DNA from: a virus
Length of the DNA stretch: 50,837 nucleotides
Virus record (IMG/VR): IMGVR_UViG_3300047552_001737
Location: 1 to 50,837 of that record
Direction: 5' to 3' (one strand)
The stretch's first letter is position 1. Every line of letters starts with the position of its first letter. Below, piece by piece: positions 42,020 to 48,988 of the stretch. The position numbers and the translations under genes were made by a program. The notes under the pieces are model-generated. The model searched no databases and had not been told where the DNA came from. It saw only the letters and a program-made list of their open reading frames with translations.

Positions 42020-42229
42020 CTACGTAAGTATCTTTTGAAGCTTCTTTACTACATTTTGATAAAGTTCTTCTACTTCTTCTTCTGACATATCCAATGCCTG
42101 ACATATTGTCCTCATTGGAGCACCTTCTGGATATCTTTCTAGAAGATTGTCTATATTATACCCGAAGCGTTTTATATTTATGAACTTTGGGTCATTCTTG
42201 ATTCTATCGTTTATTTCTTCGTCAGTCAT
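42020..42229 (-). CDS. Small HTH protein resembling sigma region 4
   Basis: Start at the ATG at 42229 (69 residues), preceded by GGAGAT with good spacing; the ATG at 42253 lies inside the upstream gene. The C-terminal half (MRTICQALDMSEEEVEELYQ, then KKLQKIL) matches the spacing of the helix-turn-helix in sigma region 4 or LuxR-type domains. Could regulate transcription or be an anti-terminator-like adaptor; no region 2 is present. It ends just before a strong terminator. Confidence 0.5.
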   Translation of the reverse strand: MTDEEINDRIKNDPKFINIKRFGYNIDNLLERYPEGAPMRTICQALDMSEEEVEELYQNVVKKLQKILT

Positions 42230-42230
42230 T

Positions 42231-43532
42231 TTATCTCCAGTATCTACAGTCAATTACTTTGGAGAGTTCAGGATTCTGTCTGTCGTGTTCAGTAACTCTT
42301 ACGAATCTGGTGTCACCAACTGGATGACCCGGGACTGATTCTATCAGCCATTGACCCGTAGGGCTATCTGGATTGATATTTAAGGACATTCCATATTCAT
42401 CTGTTGGGACGAGTGGTGGATTAGTAATCAGAGTGGTCCCGTTAGAAAGATGTAACAGCATTCCTGAATGTACGTGTCCAAAGAAAACAACATTATACTT
42501 GGGCGAGTTCATTCTTGAATTCAAGCTGTTAACACTATTTTCTAAAGCTTTTACGTTAATATTACCATTTGGATTTGGGACAGGGAACATTGTATCTCCG
42601 TGAGTCCCATAGTACCACGCATCAAATGACTTGTAAGTAAAAAACGGAGTGAGTGGTATATTAAATTTAATATTTTGATGCTTTGCGAAACGATTCTTTA
42701 GTGCGTGATAAATTACGAATGACCAAGAATTATGTTTCCCCTGCATTGCTCTATCTGGGTGACGGCTTCCATTTCTGTCATGATTGCCGCTTGCACAGTT
42801 TATTTCAACCTCTGGGAAGTTTGCTCCCAAGATTTCAATACCTTGGCTTAATATATTTATAGCCCTTACCATTTGCTTAGATATGTCGTCGTAATTCAAT
42901 GGGTCATGGATATTGCCTTGAATTATATCCCCATTTAAATTAGTCCATATTTTGGTATTTTTACGGTATTGAACTTTGTGTTCAACAGTTTCTACTACAA
43001 TTCTGGCTAATGAACGAGCTTCTTCTTCTATCCCATATTTCCTTACACCAACCTCTGGTTTCAAATCTGAACCAAAATGGGTATCTGAGATAATTAAGTG
43101 CTGATTTCTTTCTAAAAACTTAGCCCTTGGTGGCAGCTTATAGGTCGGATTTAATGGTCCAACTTTAGATAAAACATCTTCGAAGGTCTTTAGCCTGAGT
43201 TGATATAAAGCCTCTTGATTAGCTATTTTATATTCTTTCTTAGCATGGGCTTTAATTACAAGTTGTTCTGGATAGACCCGAACCTTGGTGAAGTTAGCCT
43301 TAATTGACTGAAATCCACCAAGGGCTTTAATCATTGCTCCAAAGAGGTTTTCTTTTGGAGCATTCCCTTCGGTAAATACTGTATTAAAACAGTATTGTTG
43401 ATATTGATTCCAAGACAAGGCTTCTTCTGGTAAACCAAGGCTTTTACAAGCATTCTTTAAATGTGTTTTATGGAAATTAATCCAGAAATCAACATTATTT
43501 GTATTATAATCCGTCTTTATCTTGGAAGTCAT
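42231..43532 (-). CDS. Large calcineurin-like phosphoesterase
   Basis: 433 residues. An N-terminal 145-residue extension of unknown role precedes the catalytic domain with ISDTHFG (about 149-155), NGDIIQG (about 200-206), GNHDRNG (about 248-254), THGD (about 312-315) and GHVHSG (about 350-355). Metal ligands are complete. It could be an Mre11/SbcD/gp47-type nuclease partner of the ATPase at 48989, but the two genes are not adjacent and the extension is unusual, so this remains open. Confidence 0.75.
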   Translation of the reverse strand: MTSKIKTDYNTNNVDFWINFHKTHLKNACKSLGLPEEALSWNQYQQYCFNTVFTEGNAPKENLFGAMIKALGGFQSIKANFTKVRVYPEQLVIKAHAKKEYKIANQEALYQLRLKTFEDVLSKVGPLNPTYKLPPRAKFLERNQHLIISDTHFGSDLKPEVGVRKYGIEEEARSLARIVVETVEHKVQYRKNTKIWTNLNGDIIQGNIHDPLNYDDISKQMVRAINILSQGIEILGANFPEVEINCASGNHDRNGSRHPDRAMQGKHNSWSFVIYHALKNRFAKHQNIKFNIPLTPFFTYKSFDAWYYGTHGDTMFPVPNPNGNINVKALENSVNSLNSRMNSPKYNVVFFGHVHSGMLLHLSNGTTLITNPPLVPTDEYGMSLNINPDSPTGQWLIESVPGHPVGDTRFVRVTEHDRQNPELSKVIDCRYWR

Positions 43533-43535
43533 TAA

Positions 43536-44099
43536 TTACGCCTCTTTTACTTCAACAGACTCTACTGGAGCTTCGGCTTGTGCTTGGACTGGAGCTTGTT
43601 CTAGTTCTTCGTAGATTTCAAGAATCTCTATACGCTCCTTCTTGTCTGTTTCCAGTGAGAACCCTACTGGTTTACCAAGTAACTGACCTTGGATTTCCTT
43701 AAAGAAGCTAGCAAAGTCAACCCGGCGTGCTGGTAGTCCGACTACTTGACCATTTGAGTCATAAACTGTAACAAATAGAACTGACTTTTCAGTCACAGCT
43801 TCTACTGGTGCAATGACTTTTGCAGCAACTAACGCATCTCTTTGAGCCTTTTCCTGTGAAAGCTGTTGATTTACTCGCTCTTGACGTTGTTGCATGATTT
43901 TAGTTTCGACTTTTTGTGGAAAATCATCAACTAAATTCAAATCCTCTAAAACCCCAACTACGGCATAAATTGCCGTAAGTGAGTCTGTCAAGGTAGCTCT
44001 AACTTGGTCAAGAGTCATATCAAGTGACTTATCCAAGCCATTCATCTTCTCTTCTAATAACTTAATTCTCTCTGTTACACTTATTTGTCTTGATGTCAT
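43536..44099 (-). CDS. Coiled-coil protein, 187 aa
   Basis: Unrecognised. A predicted coiled coil occupies residues 8-35 and 60-92 (QRQERVNQQLSQEKAQRD), then a beta-rich segment (VLFVTVYDSNGQVVGLP) and an acidic Ala/Pro/Glu tail (QAPVQAQAEAPVESVEV). It overlaps the upstream acidic gene by one base. Confidence 0.6.
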   Translation of the reverse strand: MTSRQISVTERIKLLEEKMNGLDKSLDMTLDQVRATLTDSLTAIYAVVGVLEDLNLVDDFPQKVETKIMQQRQERVNQQLSQEKAQRDALVAAKVIAPVEAVTEKSVLFVTVYDSNGQVVGLPARRVDFASFFKEIQGQLLGKPVGFSLETDKKERIEILEIYEELEQAPVQAQAEAPVESVEVKEA

Positions 44100-44902
44100 T
44101 ATTCATCGCCTTTATCTATAACTAATTGTCCGTTCAACGAAGGGTCTATGGCCCCTAAAGCAGCGCTGATGATACCATTGCCACTGCTGTCAGTCAAGGC
44201 TTGTTGTGAGTAAACTTCATGCATTTGACTGAAATTTAAAGTAGGGAAGCCAATTGGATTTTGTGGTTTGGTTTGTTGAGTAACGTTGATTTCAACTTCT
44301 TTTGGGCCTTCTGGTGTATTTACTACAGTTTTCACCTTTTTGCCAGTATCGGCCTTACTTTCTTCCTTCTTAACCTTTGTTTTGGTCTTTTTTGTAGTTT
44401 GTACTACAGCAGGCTTTAGTGCTGCCGGTTTTATTGCCGATCTTGGAGCTACAGTTGGCTTTGCTACAGTTGGTTGGACTGTAGCTACATTTACGGTTGG
44501 TTCGCTCTTTTGTTCTATTTTTTCTTTATTTAGGACTTTATTAGCTAGAGCCTTAAGAACCTTTGTCTCATTTTCATTAAAATCGCTTTTAACCTGAACA
44601 TGAGCCTTTGGAACTTCCAACCCTAGTAATGTTCTTAATTCAGACTGAATAAATCCTCGAACTCTCTTTTCAACCCTAGCTGCTATTGGAGAGTCTGTGT
44701 CAGAGAATAGAGGATTTTGAAGTAAAGCCTTGAAATAATTAGCCTCTTCTAGTCTAATTTCCACCTCTGACATATTCTCTAGTTCTTGAGCTTCATCTTC
44801 AATATCCTCAAGAACATTGTCTAGTTGTTCATATTCTTCTGATTCCTCAGCTTCTTCAAAATCCTCTAAGTCATCTTGTGTGTTTGCAGTTATTTTAGCC
44901 AT
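44099..44902 (-). CDS. Acidic/Ala-Pro-Lys-rich hypothetical protein
   Basis: 267 residues. Very acidic N-terminus (DDLEDFEEAEESEEYEQ), a helical part (55-130), then a Thr/Val/Pro/Lys linker (TVAKPTVAPRS, KKTKTKVKK). Probably largely disordered, an interaction hub or scaffold; no family recognised. It follows the reductase gene by 14 bases. Confidence 0.55.
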   Translation of the reverse strand: MAKITANTQDDLEDFEEAEESEEYEQLDNVLEDIEDEAQELENMSEVEIRLEEANYFKALLQNPLFSDTDSPIAARVEKRVRGFIQSELRTLLGLEVPKAHVQVKSDFNENETKVLKALANKVLNKEKIEQKSEPTVNVATVQPTVAKPTVAPRSAIKPAALKPAVVQTTKKTKTKVKKEESKADTGKKVKTVVNTPEGPKEVEINVTQQTKPQNPIGFPTLNFSQMHEVYSQQALTDSSGNGIISAALGAIDPSLNGQLVIDKGDE

Positions 44903-44916
44903 GATTGTATATTATA

Positions 44917-47748
44917 TCAGATTTGTACCAACTCGCAAGCGCCACCTGCACAACTTACTAGTTCAGAGAACTTAACGTTGTTTTCAAATTCCTTAACTTG
45001 AGTCATGTCAAGTTCTTTAATTTGAGCGTAGTATTTTTCAAAAGTCTCTTTATCACAAGATTCGAATGGAGCTTGTTGATAAGTACCATTATCATATGGG
45101 AACAAGCTTATTCCAGTATATAAGTCTCTCTTTTCCCACATAGCTTCAGCTAATTCATTCCATTCATCTTCTCTGGGTGAGATAGTTACTGATACGTTGT
45201 TCTTGTTTAATCCACTTCTATGTCCAGGGGCTATCCAGTTTCTTTGATACATCATAACGCGATTAAATAACTGCATCGCCGTCTCTTTATCTTCAGTTGG
45301 ACAATTATCTGGAGATTCTTGTGGAACTGTAATTACTGCAGTATTTGGCACACCTATAGCATCGTCTACTAAATTTGGAACTGTGGATAGCAAATATAAA
45401 TATGTAGCATCGTCTTTATTAATTTGGACTCTGCGAAGATAATATTTTGACTTTCTGCTATGAATACCAGACGATGACCCAAGGACTAAACTACTTGTTC
45501 CTTCTGGCTTAACAGCTGTTACTCTGGCAGCGGGGTTTATTCCTATCTTTTTGGCAAATTCCGCATTAACTTCTAATGCCAATTTTGCCCCCTCACGTAA
45601 CCACTCAGCAGTGACCAATCCGTTAGAATCTGCTATCCCAGTAAATGAAATACCTAGCAAAGCTTCTGCTTCGGTTTGTTTTCTCCAAGAATCCGATAGA
45701 TATGGGAAATCTGTATAAGAAGCCTGTAGTGTGCCTAGAAGGCTGGCGCTATATATCCTTGCCATAAAATCTTCTTTGCTGGTAATTCCCGTTTGATTGA
45801 CTATTGTTAAATTACAAAATTGGTCAGGATTTAATGAAATTTCGAGACAGTTATGTGCAATAAGTCCGCTTCCAATAACTCCCCAGTGGCAATCTCCATT
45901 AAGATTAAAGTCAAATACTTCTCTTTCGCCGCTATCTTTAATAGACAAAGCCATTGGAGACTTAACTTTAATTAAATCAATTAAAGATTCTGTCTTATAT
46001 AGGTGAACAAAACCAATTTCCTTAGCAAATTTAATTACACTCAAATATGAACTAATATTCAAATCGTAACTTTCTCTACAAACATAAGTACCATTTGCAA
46101 ACTTCACTGGCTTGGACTTGTTTGTGGTTATATATGAATCATATCCAAAATTTGTCAGGACTTCTGATAACTTGGAGATGAGGTCGAAAGACACTGCCTT
46201 AAAAGCTATTCTATGTCCAGAAATAACAGAACCATTGGCTGAGAACATCCCTCTTAAAAAGGACTTTTTCTGATTATCTGTCCAATTATCAAATGTTTTT
46301 GGGAAAGTTCTTGTTACTAAAGAAGCTGGGTCGAACCCTAAATCCTTTAATATTTCATTATATCCGTTTACATAATAAGCCCTTTTCCCTTCTTCATATG
46401 GAATTTTAAATAATTCGGCAATATCTAAGTCTTTGGAGCCTATATTAATTTCTAATCCAATATGTGTATTACTATTTAGTCTACCAGTGCATCCATCCCC
46501 TTGGATGAAACCTAATTTAACAAATTCGTCATTAGTTTTGTTAAATTCAATTAATGGCATAATTCTTTTCCTAGAAAGGTCCTTTGCCATTGATTCTTCG
46601 CCGGACGATGTTAAAAATCTATGTTCTGGGGTACAAGTAATTGATTCCCCATTAGATAGTTTTACTGTAATTACATTTTTAATTCCATTAGACCATACTA
46701 CAGCGTTTACTAAATTGCCGTTCATGTCTTTAATTTTAAGCCCCTTTTTACCGACAAGACTTCCAATCTGTTCTGGACCATTTTGTGTATGAATTAATGT
46801 TTCATAGGAGAAACATGGGTTGCCGCCAAGGTCCCTATATGGGTCATTTGTCCAGAAGAATCCGGGTTCACCAGCGTTAGAATCTTTACACGCTGCATAT
46901 AGCGCCATAAATTCAGATTTAGTGACCTCGCCTCTTGGTAGAACGGCACTATTGTTTGCTCGCGCACGATATGGATGCTTTTCCCACCAATTTCCAGACT
47001 TGCACTTAAGCATCTTTGAATCGTCTCTATCAAAAAAAGATATTAAAGAACTACGACGAATACCTCCTGCAAGTACGCAATCTGAAATTATACAAATAAT
47101 ATCATGTATTTCTATTGATTCAAGTTGTCGACCAATAGCTTGTTTTAGCCTCTTTTCTACTTCTCCAAGCATATACTTCAGTGGCTCTGGACCGGGCGCT
47201 TTAGCTCCAGTAGTTCTTAATAGAGTCCCTTTAGGGGAAATATCTGCAAAATCAAAAATTGGACGTATGGCTCCATTAAAATAAGCTTCCATTAAGACTT
47301 GGACAGATTGCGCCCAACCCTGGATAGAGTCTTGGATTACAAAACGTCCTTCTTGAGTAGGGGCTTTAAGTCGAGGAAGTTGCTTAATGTGGTGTTTTTG
47401 TACAGAATATCCTACACCAGTACCAGACAGTAATAGAAATAGAATTTCACCAAACTTTCTTGGAGTAGTAGGAAGTGTGTAGCTACAATTGTAAATTCTT
47501 GTATTATTCTTAACAATAGGTTCGCCCGAAAACTGAAGAGCGCGCATTGAAGGCATTAATTCAAGGTCATGAACCTTTTTAAACGCTTTAATTATTTGCT
47601 TACTTAACTTAGGGAATTTATCTAAGTGCATCGTCATTGAACGATTAATTGTTTCTTCAAGAACCTCGCGGCGCTGTAAATGTGGAATATACTTGCTATA
47701 AGTTCTAAAACTTACTAAATCTGATAATAATTTATTTGATGGTGTCAT
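44917..47748 (-). CDS. nrdJ: Class II ribonucleotide reductase with intein
   Basis: 943 residues; the spliced enzyme would be about 621. N-extein has MRALQFSG, NCSY and LLLSGTGVGYS; C-extein has NPDQFCNL, VKPEGTSSLV and a C-terminal redox Cys pair (SCAGGACE). No R2 subunit is nearby, which fits adenosylcobalamin-dependent NrdJ. An intein (residues 312-633) lies between P311 and C634, splitting the NPCxE active-site motif, so activity needs splicing. It supplies deoxynucleotides for replication. Preceded by the endonuclease VII-like gene and its operator-like region. Confidence 0.9.
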   Translation of the reverse strand: MTPSNKLLSDLVSFRTYSKYIPHLQRREVLEETINRSMTMHLDKFPKLSKQIIKAFKKVHDLELMPSMRALQFSGEPIVKNNTRIYNCSYTLPTTPRKFGEILFLLLSGTGVGYSVQKHHIKQLPRLKAPTQEGRFVIQDSIQGWAQSVQVLMEAYFNGAIRPIFDFADISPKGTLLRTTGAKAPGPEPLKYMLGEVEKRLKQAIGRQLESIEIHDIICIISDCVLAGGIRRSSLISFFDRDDSKMLKCKSGNWWEKHPYRARANNSAVLPRGEVTKSEFMALYAACKDSNAGEPGFFWTNDPYRDLGGNPCFSYETLIHTQNGPEQIGSLVGKKGLKIKDMNGNLVNAVVWSNGIKNVITVKLSNGESITCTPEHRFLTSSGEESMAKDLSRKRIMPLIEFNKTNDEFVKLGFIQGDGCTGRLNSNTHIGLEINIGSKDLDIAELFKIPYEEGKRAYYVNGYNEILKDLGFDPASLVTRTFPKTFDNWTDNQKKSFLRGMFSANGSVISGHRIAFKAVSFDLISKLSEVLTNFGYDSYITTNKSKPVKFANGTYVCRESYDLNISSYLSVIKFAKEIGFVHLYKTESLIDLIKVKSPMALSIKDSGEREVFDFNLNGDCHWGVIGSGLIAHNCLEISLNPDQFCNLTIVNQTGITSKEDFMARIYSASLLGTLQASYTDFPYLSDSWRKQTEAEALLGISFTGIADSNGLVTAEWLREGAKLALEVNAEFAKKIGINPAARVTAVKPEGTSSLVLGSSSGIHSRKSKYYLRRVQINKDDATYLYLLSTVPNLVDDAIGVPNTAVITVPQESPDNCPTEDKETAMQLFNRVMMYQRNWIAPGHRSGLNKNNVSVTISPREDEWNELAEAMWEKRDLYTGISLFPYDNGTYQQAPFESCDKETFEKYYAQIKELDMTQVKEFENNVKFSELVSCAGGACELVQI
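45850..46815 (-). mobile_element. LAGLIDADG intein inside NrdJ
   Basis: 322 residues, Cys312 to Asn633. Splicing features: Cys at position 1 (CFSYETLIH), block B TPEH (about 373-376), penultimate His632-Asn633, and Cys634 as +1. The homing endonuclease is between: GFIQGDGC (about 413-420) and LRGMFSANGSV (about 498-508), where the second motif has Asn in the usual Asp place, so DNA cleavage may be impaired or nicking only. Confidence 0.88.
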
Positions 47749-48245
47749 TTTGTTTCTTTCTCTCTCGCTCGTTGCTCAAATAACTCTTTATTTAATCTTC
47801 TTACAGTAGCTGCTTTATTAGTAACACGACCTTTTAACCCATATCTTTCCTCACCTAAGGCTTGAGTTGCTGGTGGTATTCTTAAATATAGAACCGATTG
47901 TTCCAGTCTATATAGGTTGTCTTTAAAAACACCAATTGCCCTGTTACACAAATAACAGAGCAACCCTCTTATTAATCCAGTTTTATGGTCATGGTCTACT
48001 GCAAGGCTCTTGCCTTCTTTTGGAGGTTGTTTACAAATAGCACAACAACCGCTTTGAAGGCTTAGAATAAGATTGTATTCTTCCTGATTGATATTAAACT
48101 TAGCTTTGAGTCTTCTTTGTCTGTTTTTGAGTTTTTGGCATTTTTTACACTCACCATAGCTAAGTTCTCCATTCTTCTTTTTTGAAGGTTTTGGAAACAT
48201 TTCAGGTTCTAAATTAGAGTTACAAGATTTACAATTAATTGCCAT
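47745..48245 (-). CDS. Endonuclease VII-like HNH protein
   Basis: Start at the ATG at 48245 (166 residues); the GTG at 48251 is inferior. An N-terminal zinc knuckle (CKSC, CKKC, about residues 5-8 and 33-36) precedes the Endonuclease_7 core: CAICKQPP, then AVDHDHKTGLIRGLLC and CNRAIG. His-Asn chemistry cuts branched DNA (T4 gp49) or acts in homing. Its stop overlaps the reductase start. A 12-bp inverted repeat includes its start codon. Confidence 0.82.
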   Translation of the reverse strand: MAINCKSCNSNLEPEMFPKPSKKKNGELSYGECKKCQKLKNRQRRLKAKFNINQEEYNLILSLQSGCCAICKQPPKEGKSLAVDHDHKTGLIRGLLCYLCNRAIGVFKDNLYRLEQSVLYLRIPPATQALGEERYGLKGRVTNKAATVRRLNKELFEQRAREKETK

Positions 48246-48279
48246 AATCACAATCCCAGACAGTATAGATTGTGATTAT
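48244..48279 (-). promoter_or_regulatory. Inverted repeat spanning the endonuclease start codon
   Basis: ATAATCACAATC (48244-48255) and GATTGTGATTAT (48268-48279) are perfect inverted repeats with a 12-bp spacer. The left arm includes part of the ATG (48243-48245), and the right arm overlaps the first -10 element. It is either an operator for a dimeric repressor or an RNA hairpin hiding the start codon. Confidence 0.6.
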
Positions 48280-48327
48280 AACATATAAATTAGATAGCTT
48301 GTGATTATAACATATAATTTAGATGGC
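48270..48327 (-). promoter_or_regulatory. Duplicated extended -10 promoters
   Basis: A 29-bp direct repeat (48270-48298, 48299-48327) on the minus strand carries TGTTATAAT twice, the extended -10 form (TATAAT at 48275-48280 and 48304-48309). The half-site TTGTGATTAT of the adjoining inverted repeat recurs in both copies. They likely drive endonuclease VII-like and nrdJ genes. The second copy overlaps the end of the gene upstream. Confidence 0.6.
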
Positions 48328-48591
48328 GCCTTTATCGACTAAGTGACGGAAAACATACTTCATTTTAAGCTTATTGGCCTTAGTAGCTTCTTTATAGCCA
48401 GCAGCCGCATCTATGTAAGCTAGCTTCACTTCTTGTAGATGCTGGTCATCTTCTTTATTCTTTTGGTTTTGGTCTTCGCTATTGACTATTAGCATTAATT
48501 CATTCTTTAATTGCTCTACGCCCATAGTTTCAACTAATGATTTCCAGTCCTCTGGTAAGTCCTGAAACTTGTCTTTTTTTGTTTTTGCCAT
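48319..48591 (-). CDS. Hypothetical charged protein, 90 aa
   Basis: Helical and charged throughout (NKEDDQHLQEVKLAYI, KLKMKYVFRHL). No motif recognised. Its stop codon lies within the upstream promoter repeat. Confidence 0.55.
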   Translation of the reverse strand: MAKTKKDKFQDLPEDWKSLVETMGVEQLKNELMLIVNSEDQNQKNKEDDQHLQEVKLAYIDAAAGYKEATKANKLKMKYVFRHLVDKGAI

Positions 48592-48602
48592 TTTAGTTCT
48601 CT

Positions 48603-48941
48603 TTAATTTAAATATTCTAAGGAATTGTACAACTCTTCTTCAGCTACTACATTAAAATCATTGTCTACATTTGTTAAATAAAACGATAAACTACCATTAT
48701 TACCAACTGCCTTCTTTACTATAAACAATAAATCTTCTTTAATAGAAAAGAGCTTCTTTGATTTTATTGTTTTAATCTCTAATTGAGATGGTTTAAATAT
48801 ATTTAATTCAACTATTTTCTGCTTATAATTATTGGCAGCCTCCTCGTTCAAAAACACCCTTATGCAAAAGTCATCTTGACTTTGTGTTTCAAATAAAAAG
48901 CTATTCTCACTAACCTGCGAAAGGTAGTATAAGTCTTCCAT
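48603..48941 (-). CDS. Hypothetical protein, 112 aa
   Basis: Alpha/beta pattern (DFCIRVFLNEEAANNYKQKI, KEDLLFIVKKAVGN) resembling a small sandwich domain; no recognised family. It follows the ATPase gene after 47 bases that hold nothing I can identify. Confidence 0.5.
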   Translation of the reverse strand: MEDLYYLSQVSENSFLFETQSQDDFCIRVFLNEEAANNYKQKIVELNIFKPSQLEIKTIKSKKLFSIKEDLLFIVKKAVGNNGSLSFYLTNVDNDFNVVAEEELYNSLEYLN

Positions 48942-48988
48942 TTTGCCCTCACCTACAGACTACCACGTCGACACAGCCACTACAAGCG

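Noticed and set aside
42231-43532. Firm naming of the large phosphoesterase as SbcD/gp47
   Set aside because: Metal motifs fit, but it is several genes from the gp46-like ATPase and has a 145-residue extra N-terminus, so only the superfamily is called.
46820-47284. A 154-residue plus-strand ORF in the reductase
   Set aside because: Antisense to well-conserved reductase sequence.
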